From: a virus
DNA length: 22,381 bases
Virus record (IMG/VR): IMGVR_UViG_3300037963_006401
Location: 1-22,381 of that record
Reading direction: 5' to 3' (one strand)
The position numbers were made by a program, and so were the translations under genes. Under the pieces are notes generated by a model. It did not search any database. It had not been told where the DNA came from and saw only the letters and a list, made by a program, of their open reading frames with translations. Below, one piece after another: positions 16,958-22,381 of this stretch (within the stretch, counting starts at the first letter, position 1; each line of letters opens with the position of its first letter).

Positions 16958-17512
16958 TTATCTAAAAGCTGGCCCTTCTATCCAAGTTACAAAAGATTTT
17001 CGTGTTCCTGCTGTTACAGGTTCCACTTTATGCCTTATAAAAGATGGGAATGCAAAGACTGTACCTTTCTTTCTCATTAAATCTTTGGGTGGTTGAACAT
17101 ATTGTGGATCAATAAGAAAGTCTCCGCCTTCATATTCATCGCCATCTGTTAATTGAATAATTACAGATATTTTTCTATCATATAAAGTTAGCTTATTATC
17201 CCAAAATATATCAACGTGCCAATCATAATGGCCATGATCCTCATGATGATATCGAGTATGCTGTACATCTTCCATATAATTAATATCAAAATTCCATAGA
17301 GCTCTATTAGCAACTTTGGCATATTCCATCATTTTATTTTTTATGAGATCGTCTTTTACCCATCTAATTTGACTACGTCTCATTTGGTCTTTTTTACTTT
17401 TATTTCCTTGACCAATTACTGCATCTATTAATGGATATTGTTCTGCGATGTAATTATATTCATCTACATTATTTTCTTCCATGCGATCCCACATCATCCA
17501 CATGTCTTTCAT
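16958..17512 (-). CDS. 2-oxoglutarate/Fe(II) oxygenase, prolyl-4-hydroxylase (PKHD) type
   Basis: This 184-aa protein has the double-stranded beta-helix motifs of the P4Hc/PiuC-like family, which hydroxylate peptide or small-molecule substrates using 2OG, O2 and Fe(II). The iron triad is H99-x-D101 (in YDWHVDIFW) and H151 (in FPSFIRHKVEPV). R161 is placed to bind the 2OG carboxylate (AGTRKSFVTW). The YEGGDFLI segment (about residues 117-124) is typical of the family. The N-terminal 60 residues are charged and unassigned. The start overlaps the upstream oxygenase stop as TAATG, so the two are coupled. Such genes are common in marine T4-like phages, and the substrate is unknown. Confidence 0.82.
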   Translation of the reverse strand: MKDMWMMWDRMEENNVDEYNYIAEQYPLIDAVIGQGNKSKKDQMRRSQIRWVKDDLIKNKMMEYAKVANRALWNFDINYMEDVQHTRYHHEDHGHYDWHVDIFWDNKLTLYDRKISVIIQLTDGDEYEGGDFLIDPQYVQPPKDLMRKKGTVFAFPSFIRHKVEPVTAGTRKSFVTWIEGPAFR

Positions 17513-18057
17513 TAATCTTTTCTCCTAATAAGCATAATATCTAATGGTAATGCAATACGTAATCCTGAGTAAAAAGGATTTACCGAATGATATAAAAATG
17601 AGGGAAATATAACAACATCATCTGTTTTAGGCAATATCACTTTATCTTCAAAGTGTTTTGCAAAGTTTTCATCATATCCACGATTTGCATTATGTCTTGG
17701 ATCATGGAATCTAATTTCACCGCCTGAATCATTTTCTTCGGCCAATACATAAAACACAGAAGAAAACATTGCACCCATATGATTATGGAATGGGTGTACA
17801 TATCCGTCTTTTGGTGATATAAGCCATCCTTTTATTTCGGTATGGTACGTGTCAATATCTACACCATAACATCTATTGATATAGCTTTTAAAATTATCAT
17901 AAGCTATTTGTTTTAATAAATTAATAGGTTTACTATCTTCATCAAGTATGTTATAATTGATCTTAGAAGTGTCAGAATATGTGAGTATATAATCTAATAA
18001 ACCTTCAACATGTGACTTTTTGTGTTCAATTGGTGTAGCCCAAGCGTTGTGTATCAT
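17512..18057 (-). CDS. 2-oxoglutarate/Fe(II) oxygenase, TIGR02466-like type
   Basis: This 181-aa protein resembles the putative 2OG-Fe(II) oxygenases of the TIGR02466/2OG-FeII_Oxy_5 kind. It has H91-N-H93 (in HPFHNHMGAMFSS) where other subfamilies have HxD, then SGGEIRFHDPR (about residues 101-111), the distal H147 (FPSFLYHSVNP) and R157. I chose the ATG at 18057 because TGAGGT lies 5-8 nt upstream; an in-frame ATG at 18117 would add 20 residues but would run across the opposing promoter and the start of the cupin gene. It is the first gene of the leftward group, coupled to a second, distinct oxygenase. The substrate is unknown. Confidence 0.78.
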   Translation of the reverse strand: MIHNAWATPIEHKKSHVEGLLDYILTYSDTSKINYNILDEDSKPINLLKQIAYDNFKSYINRCYGVDIDTYHTEIKGWLISPKDGYVHPFHNHMGAMFSSVFYVLAEENDSGGEIRFHDPRHNANRGYDENFAKHFEDKVILPKTDDVVIFPSFLYHSVNPFYSGLRIALPLDIMLIRRKD

Positions 18058-18068
18058 TTGAACCTCAT

Positions 18069-18076
18069 TATAAATA
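18069..18076 (+). promoter_or_regulatory. T4-type late promoter for the cupin and radical SAM operon
   Basis: Exact TATAAATA on the plus strand, 27 nt before the cupin ATG, in the 45-bp gap between the divergent gene groups. It implies late expression of the whole overlapping radical SAM run, as no other promoter gap exists in it. Confidence 0.7.
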
Positions 18077-18083
18077 ACAGTAC

Positions 18084-18091
18084 TATCTATA
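18084..18091 (-). promoter_or_regulatory. Candidate late promoter for the tandem 2OG oxygenases
   Basis: TATAGATA on the minus strand, one base from the late consensus and 27 nt before the oxygenase ATG at 18057. It faces the plus-strand box at 18069-18076, so each polymerase would start by crossing the other's promoter. Confidence 0.42.
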
Positions 18092-18102
18092 AGGGAAATA
18101 AA

Positions 18103-18585
18103 ATGACATTTGAGCAATTCGAAGAATTCCTAATGTCGGGGCAATGTTATTATGAGCATGATGTTTCAATAATCGATGAGAATGGATTACAACATTATAT
18201 AGAACCTACCGAGTATTATGCATATTGTGCACTCATGGCAGAATATATAGCGGTTGGTAAAGTAACAATCAAAATAGAACAAATGGAAAAGTATTGGAAG
18301 TTTGACGACCGAACGATCCATTTATTCTATAATCCTAAATTTGGTCCGACATTTGAACAACATACAGATCCAGTCGATGTTATCATCGAATGTAAAGCAG
18401 GACAAAAATCTATGTGGGTAGACGGCATGGAAGTGATACTCCAGGTCGGAGATAAATTGTCTATACCTGCTGGTACTGAACACAAAGCTTTGAATTATGA
18501 AAGGGCACTAATAGCTTCCCATGGCATTAGCGACACAGAAACACTTGATCGCGTACGTGAAAACGACGGAGACGTGCAATCTTAA
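18103..18585 (+). CDS. Single-domain cupin protein, first gene of the radical SAM operon
   Basis: This 160-aa protein has a C-terminal cupin barrel. Motif 2 is canonical: G116-x5-P122-x-G124-x2-H127-x3-N131 (GDKLSIPAGTEHKALN). Motif 1 is G81-x5-H87-x-D89 with E96, so the usual second His is Asp and the metal site may be three- rather than four-ligand. The first 70 residues are helical, acidic and unassigned. The ATG at 18103 is chosen for its AAGGGA ribosome binding site; an in-frame ATG at 18022 would lie upstream of the promoter. The end overlaps the first radical SAM gene by 65 nt. Cupins range from dioxygenases to binding proteins, so its reaction is not known. Acireductone dioxygenase was considered but its His pattern does not fit. 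Confidence 0.75.
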   Translation: MTFEQFEEFLMSGQCYYEHDVSIIDENGLQHYIEPTEYYAYCALMAEYIAVGKVTIKIEQMEKYWKFDDRTIHLFYNPKFGPTFEQHTDPVDVIIECKAGQKSMWVDGMEVILQVGDKLSIPAGTEHKALNYERALIASHGISDTETLDRVRENDGDVQS

Positions 18586-19552
18586 TTGCTCTCATTGTTT
18601 TACTTCTGGAACTAAAGGTCGTAAAATATATTTTGACGCAGCTAAGACAGCCGATTGGTGTAATCAACTAGATACAGGAGATAACTTAATCCACCTTGAA
18701 TATCATGGTGGAGAGCCTATGCTTGCACCCATGAAAGATATCATGGAATTTTATGATATTACAAAATCACATTGGGGTAAAAGATGTACTCATGGTATTA
18801 CAACTAATCTAGTATTTAAGTTGAAGCCTGAACATATACAATTCTTTGACGAGTGTATTGACGGCGGTAATGTTGCTACATCATGGGATCCTAATATTAG
18901 ATTTGCAAATCAAAGGCAAAGAGAATTATGGGAATTTAATGTTCGAACATTAGTTGAGTATGGTATAAGGCTGAAGTGTTTTATATCGGTCACAGCTGAC
19001 ATGGTAAAAATGGATCCATTAGAAATAGCTGACTATATGCATTCGCTCGGTATATCTGAGATCTCATATGAACGTCTTACTCATAATGGTAATGCCGAAC
19101 TCAATCCAGATATATTTCCACACAATAAAGACCTTGATAAGTGGTGGATGTTGATGCATGAAACAACTAAGGATCATCCAGTAGAGAATGGATTCCTTGA
19201 TTCAGTATATGCTAAGTTTGATGCCGGTCAGTTTTTCAATGGTACATTCTGTAGAGATTGTGAACAAAAGATTCATACTATTAATGCCGATGGTACAGTC
19301 GCGGGCTGCCCGAATGCCGCACCAACAGAATGGTATGGACACATAAATACACCTGCAAAAGAAGTAAGATCTTCACCAAAGCGTATGGAAATTATTTCTT
19401 GTGAATTACACGAGAGAGATCAGAGATGTTATGACTGTCCGGTCTTTATATACTGTCACTCTGATTGCCATCAATTAAGATGGATGGACGATGTATGTCC
19501 AGCACCTAAAACACTTATGATGACCCTAGCTAAGGAAAAGGGATGGATTTAA
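18521..19552 (+). CDS. Radical SAM protein with complete SPASM domain (rSAM 1)
   Basis: This 343-aa protein has the radical SAM cluster motif C19-x3-C23-x2-C26 (CNLNCSHC) and a SAM-binding GGEP at 63-66. The C-terminus holds a full SPASM set for two auxiliary Fe-S clusters: C247-x10-G258-x4-C263, then C303-x2-C306-x5-C312-x3-C316 and C326. Characterised SPASM enzymes, such as anaerobic sulfatase-maturating enzymes and RiPP maturases, mostly modify peptides or proteins. The ATG overlaps the cupin gene by 65 nt and its nearest purine-rich ribosome binding site (AAAGGG) is about 15 nt away, so the exact start is uncertain; in-frame TTG (18545) or GTG (18557) codons are alternatives. It overlaps the next gene by 10 nt. 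The substrate is unknown. Confidence 0.85.
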   Translation: MALATQKHLIAYVKTTETCNLNCSHCFTSGTKGRKIYFDAAKTADWCNQLDTGDNLIHLEYHGGEPMLAPMKDIMEFYDITKSHWGKRCTHGITTNLVFKLKPEHIQFFDECIDGGNVATSWDPNIRFANQRQRELWEFNVRTLVEYGIRLKCFISVTADMVKMDPLEIADYMHSLGISEISYERLTHNGNAELNPDIFPHNKDLDKWWMLMHETTKDHPVENGFLDSVYAKFDAGQFFNGTFCRDCEQKIHTINADGTVAGCPNAAPTEWYGHINTPAKEVRSSPKRMEIISCELHERDQRCYDCPVFIYCHSDCHQLRWMDDVCPAPKTLMMTLAKEKGWI

Positions 19553-20604
19553 TTATAAAGCCTACCGAGGCATGTAACTTTAAATGTTCTTTCTGTTCTT
19601 CAACAGCGATCGACCCTAATAATGCAGGGTTGTTAGACTTGGATTATGTGTTTCGATTTCTAAAGCGTTATCCGGATACAAACTCACTGATTATAAATGG
19701 CGGTGATCCATTGATGGTTGATCCGAGTTACTATTGGAAAATCATTGAACATCTTGATGAGCATGAATATCCTGCATATATTTCCTTTACTACAAACCTA
19801 TGGCCATTCTACGTAAAGCCTGAGAAGTGGGTAGATCTATTCAACCATCCGCGTATGGGTATTTGTACATCATTCCAATATGGTGGTGGTAGACTCAAAG
19901 GTGATTTTACAGAATTTACAGAAGAAGACTTTTGGGCCGTATCAGATGCAATGTTAAAATATTGTGGTGAGCGGCCTGACTTTATTGCAGTTCTTACAGA
20001 TATGAATGATTATCGTGCACTTGATAATGTCAAGCTTGCAAAAGAAATGAATGTAGAATGTAAACTCAATTATGCAATGGCCTCAGGTGTACAAGGTTCT
20101 ACATATAGGCTTAGCAAAATCTATCAGTTATATCTAGACGTGTATGACGCAGGCCTGCACCCGTGGGAGTTTAACACAAAACAAATGATGCGACGGTTAA
20201 AACGTGGATTTACAACCTGTCCACAAAACCGTAATTGTGACGAAGGAATTCGTGCATTCAATCCAGGTGGTGATTATTATTCATGTGGTTCATTGGCTGA
20301 TGATCTTGACTATCCCATCAACTTTGACGAAGAAATGAATGGACCAATGCAAACACCATTGCAAAATGATCCTAACATACAAACTATGAAGATGGCATGT
20401 TACACATGTCCTATGTTTGAAATTTGTAATGGTTGTAAGAAGACAGTACGAGATATGAAACGAGAAGGTACCGTAGAAGCTCATTGTAAACAAATGAAAG
20501 GTATGGCACCTCGTATTTTAGAATTAAATGGAATGGACCCAAGTGGAGTGACGCCGTATGTCGATGAATCTATCGATCAACCCGACTTACTATTGCAACT
20601 TTAG
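19543..20604 (+). CDS. Radical SAM protein with near-complete SPASM domain (rSAM 2)
   Basis: This 353-aa protein has C11-x3-C15-x2-C18 (CNFKCSFC) almost at its N-terminus and GGDP at 53-56 in place of GGEP. The SPASM region has C232-x10-G243-x4-C248, then C286-x2-C289-x5-C295-x2-C298 and C315; the last pair is one residue closer than the usual C-x3-C. It is therefore likely to bind two auxiliary clusters. The ATG overlaps the rSAM 1 stop and follows an AAGGAAAAGGG ribosome binding site, a strong start. About 35 residues follow the last SPASM cysteine. Pairwise likeness to rSAM 1 is limited to motifs, so they are probably not a recent duplication. Substrate unknown. Confidence 0.85.
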   Translation: MDLIIKPTEACNFKCSFCSSTAIDPNNAGLLDLDYVFRFLKRYPDTNSLIINGGDPLMVDPSYYWKIIEHLDEHEYPAYISFTTNLWPFYVKPEKWVDLFNHPRMGICTSFQYGGGRLKGDFTEFTEEDFWAVSDAMLKYCGERPDFIAVLTDMNDYRALDNVKLAKEMNVECKLNYAMASGVQGSTYRLSKIYQLYLDVYDAGLHPWEFNTKQMMRRLKRGFTTCPQNRNCDEGIRAFNPGGDYYSCGSLADDLDYPINFDEEMNGPMQTPLQNDPNIQTMKMACYTCPMFEICNGCKKTVRDMKREGTVEAHCKQMKGMAPRILELNGMDPSGVTPYVDESIDQPDLLLQL

Positions 20605-21472
20605 ATGTGACTTTTGTTATCTGACACCTGAACAATTAGGTGATAGGCAGCAAATCAATCTCGCTGTCTTAGATCAAAGACTATCTGAAATACCAGAGAT
20701 AAACCATATTGATTTGTATGGTGGTGAAATAGGTTTATTGAAGCCAGATTATTTCTATGCTATGAAAGATATTATTCGTAAATATTACGATGATGAAATA
20801 AATATAAACACAAATCTTTCTGCCTTTCCAGATTTTTTTCGTGATGATGATATTTCATTATCTGTTTCATATGACTTTGATGCACGAGAGAAACAACAAC
20901 ATGTGTTAAATAATATGATGGATGCAAATAAAGAGTTAGCAGTTCTTGTTCTTGCATCTAAAAAGGTTATTGAGATGGACGTAGACTTTATGGTCCACAC
21001 ATTTAATATGATTAGAAATGTACAGAGTGTAGAAATAAAACCATACTCAACCAATCAGGCTAATCAACAGAATGTTAGTCATAAAGACTTTGAGGATTTT
21101 GTAAAGAAATGGATTGACTATCCTGGTCAGTTTGAATTTCATTTCGAAAACTCTGCTCGTATTACTGATTGCTTACTTGGTTTATATAATGCATTTAGTG
21201 ATGACCATGTCTATATCACACCTAACGGTAGATTTGCCGTATTAGAATTTGACAAGAACGACAATGAATATTTTTTAGAATTAGATTCATACGACGATTA
21301 TATTAAATGGACTGAGAAAGAAAAAGAAGAAAACGTATCAGACATTTGTAGATCATGCGATTGGTTTGGTAAATGTTTAACTGAACACTATAGATATGTT
21401 ACTGATTTGACAAACAGCTGTAACGGTTATAAAGGATTATTAGATTATGCAAGAATGGAAAGCCCGGTCTAA
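20558..21472 (+). CDS. Radical SAM protein with reduced SPASM/twitch region (rSAM 3)
   Basis: This 304-aa protein has C13-x3-C17-x2-C20 (CNFRCDFC) and GGE at 55-57. The C-terminal cysteines are fewer than in rSAM 1 and 2: C205, C264-x2-C267-x5-C273 and C288. The G-x4-C element is missing (the region reads TPNGRFAVLEF), and the position after C273 has no C-x3-C partner. It probably keeps one auxiliary cluster or an incomplete pair. The ATG at 20558 lies inside the end of rSAM 2 (47-nt overlap) with a GGAG about 9 nt upstream; an ATG two codons later is also possible. The substrate is unknown, but the small size and reduced cluster set suggest a different task from rSAM 1 and 2. Confidence 0.8.
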   Translation: MSMNLSINPTYYCNFRCDFCYLTPEQLGDRQQINLAVLDQRLSEIPEINHIDLYGGEIGLLKPDYFYAMKDIIRKYYDDEININTNLSAFPDFFRDDDISLSVSYDFDAREKQQHVLNNMMDANKELAVLVLASKKVIEMDVDFMVHTFNMIRNVQSVEIKPYSTNQANQQNVSHKDFEDFVKKWIDYPGQFEFHFENSARITDCLLGLYNAFSDDHVYITPNGRFAVLEFDKNDNEYFLELDSYDDYIKWTEKEKEENVSDICRSCDWFGKCLTEHYRYVTDLTNSCNGYKGLLDYARMESPV

Positions 21473-21848
21473 AGCATATCATTTGATGGCAACAGAACAC
21501 AAAGACGATTTAAATAAAGTAGATATCGTATGGCGACCTGATTCTATAGTTAATGATGCCGTAAGACATTTTGACGAGAAGGTAGATGAGTGGATATACC
21601 CAGCTAAATCATACTTTGTGGCCATATGCTATGCAAACTGGATAGCTTTAGATTTCAATGAAGATTTTCACGAGGTTTTAAACGATAGAGATTTACTGCC
21701 ACACGATCCTTATTTTAAACCATACACTGAGGATCAAAACACATATGACGACATTCTTTGGTATGCTAATTGGAATAATAACGAACAAGGCATGGTGCCT
21801 GACGTAAGAGAGTATTACGAAGAAGAGATGCTAATTGGAAAACTTTGA
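21447..21848 (+). CDS. Unrecognised acidic 133-aa protein between radical SAM genes
   Basis: I do not recognise this protein. It is acidic and rich in Trp, Tyr and Asp, with a charged N-terminus and a hydrophobic core around YFVAICYANWIALDF (about residues 56-70). It has no cysteine clusters, signal peptide or membrane segment, and it does not look like a RiPP precursor (no Gly-Gly or short repeated core) or a clear PqqD-type recognition domain. The ATG overlaps rSAM 3 by 26 nt and has an AAGGAT ribosome binding site; the end overlaps rSAM 4 by 14 nt. Lying inside the coupled run, it may be an adaptor or a substrate, but that is position-based inference. Confidence 0.7.
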   Translation: MQEWKARSKAYHLMATEHKDDLNKVDIVWRPDSIVNDAVRHFDEKVDEWIYPAKSYFVAICYANWIALDFNEDFHEVLNDRDLLPHDPYFKPYTEDQNTYDDILWYANWNNNEQGMVPDVREYYEEEMLIGKL

Positions 21849-22381
21849 TTTTACAAAAGCAATACTAGAACCCAAGAGGCCAAACATAGGTGAGATTGAA
21901 CTGACCTTGTTTGAGAACTGCCACTTGAATTGTATCTTTTGTCATCATGATAAAAAGTCAACAGTTGGATTATCTCGAGAAGGTATATTTTCTAAGATAC
22001 CATTAGTAGAAGACCATGTAAAGAAAATGGTTGGAATGGTTAAGACTTGCCAAATTAATATGGTTGGCGGTGAACTATTTCAAGACAGGATATCTCATTG
22101 GGCATATGATGTATATTATGATATGCTAATAGAGATTAAAAAGATATACGACAAATACGATATGGAAATAAAAGTCGTATGGGTTACGTCCTTTCAATTT
22201 AATAAACAAGAAAGAGTACAAAAACTATTAGATGATTTAAATAAAGCAGGCATCCCATCTTATATTATTTGTTCATACGACTTTGACGGTCGACCAGTGA
22301 AAGGACCTTATGGAAGAAACATTGAGTACTTTGCAGACTATATTACATCAATTAATATGGTTGCAACAGTCCCATCTATAG
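21835..22381 (+). CDS. Fourth radical SAM protein, N-terminal part, cut by window edge (rSAM 4)
   Basis: The frame stays open to the window end (182 codons). It has C29-x3-C33-x2-C36 (CHLNCIFC) after IELTLFEN, and GGE at 78-80 (NMVGGEL), both standard for radical SAM proteins. Any SPASM region lies beyond the window. No ATG exists in frame between the upstream in-frame stop at 21832 and the cluster motif, so the start is probably TTG at 21835, preceded by the purine-rich AGAAGAGA. That gives a 14-nt overlap with the 133-aa gene. It shows a more distinct N-terminus (about 28 residues before the first Cys) than rSAM 2 and 3. Function unknown. Confidence 0.8.
   Translation, partial: MENFDFTKAILEPKRPNIGEIELTLFENCHLNCIFCHHDKKSTVGLSREGIFSKIPLVEDHVKKMVGMVKTCQINMVGGELFQDRISHWAYDVYYDMLIEIKKIYDKYDMEIKVVWVTSFQFNKQERVQKLLDDLNKAGIPSYIICSYDFDGRPVKGPYGRNIEYFADYITSINMVATVPSI

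Noticed and set aside
18022-18102. Longer form of the cupin protein starting at 18022
   Set aside because: The extra 27 codons lie upstream of and across the late promoter and the opposing oxygenase start. The ATG at 18103 has a good ribosome binding site.
18058-18117. Longer form of the first oxygenase starting at 18117
   Set aside because: The extra 20 residues would overlap the cupin start and both promoter boxes. The ATG at 18057 has a TGAGGT site at proper spacing.
18103-18585. Cupin as acireductone dioxygenase, linking to SAM by-product salvage
   Set aside because: The HxH...E pattern of that family is not present; motif 1 here is H87-x-D89, so only a general cupin call is supported.
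20290-21054. Minus-strand open frames opposite rSAM 2 and rSAM 3
   Set aside because: They overlap well-supported radical SAM genes and show no motifs or ribosome binding sites.
18521-22381. A RiPP-type biosynthetic locus with a precursor peptide
   Set aside because: The genes overlap with no room for a small precursor in the window, and the 133-aa protein has no leader/core features. A precursor could lie beyond 22381, so this is unsupported rather than excluded.
1-22381. tRNA genes, integrase, transposons or attachment sites
   Set aside because: No cloverleaf-like segment, recombinase or transposase motif, or terminal inverted repeats were seen, and almost no non-coding space exists to hold them.

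Overview
The window looks like part of the genome of a T4-like marine myovirus with AT-rich DNA. The evidence is a run of head-neck and tail-completion genes in T4 order on the minus strand (13, 14, then 15 and the first codons of a probable 16), T4-type late promoter boxes (TATAAATA) 27-29 nt before start codons, very tight gene packing, and giant beta-propeller fibre-like proteins of the type common in ocean cyanophages and pelagiphages. No integrase, transposase, CRISPR, rRNA or tRNA was seen. The host cannot be read from the window; a marine cyanobacterium or SAR11-type bacterium is a guess from the gene style.

Left part, minus strand (reading from about 18.06 kb down to 1). Two different 2-oxoglutarate/Fe(II) oxygenases (181 and 184 aa, coupled TAATG) are followed by a late promoter and the neck genes 13 and 14. 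Next comes about 13.8 kb of fibre-like genes: one of 1968 aa, then four (401, 527, 387 and 1311 aa) that share an N-terminal cupredoxin-like domain of about 90 residues with a full set of putative copper ligands (H28, C74, H77, M81). Four of the five fibre proteins end in a propeller of exactly six Kelch-like repeats. A second late-promoter-like box then precedes an unrecognised 281-aa helical protein, gene 15 (tail completion/sheath stabiliser) and the start of a probable small terminase gene. The fibre block is therefore inserted between genes 14 and 15.

Right part, plus strand (18.07 kb to the window end). An exact late promoter box drives a compact run of overlapping genes: a 160-aa cupin, three radical SAM proteins (343, 353 and 304 aa, with complete, near-complete and reduced SPASM cysteine sets), an unrecognised 133-aa protein, and a fourth radical SAM protein cut by the window edge. 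The two strands diverge at 18.06-18.10 kb, where the two candidate late promoters face each other across a 45-bp gap.

Taken together, the right half reads as a late-expressed set of oxidative or radical enzymes (cupin, four radical SAM proteins, two 2OG oxygenases nearby) beside the virion genes. SPASM radical SAM enzymes usually modify peptides or proteins, so the simplest guess is that this set modifies a virion or host protein. No substrate gene is obvious in the window, and this multi-radical-SAM cluster is the strongest candidate for an undescribed system.
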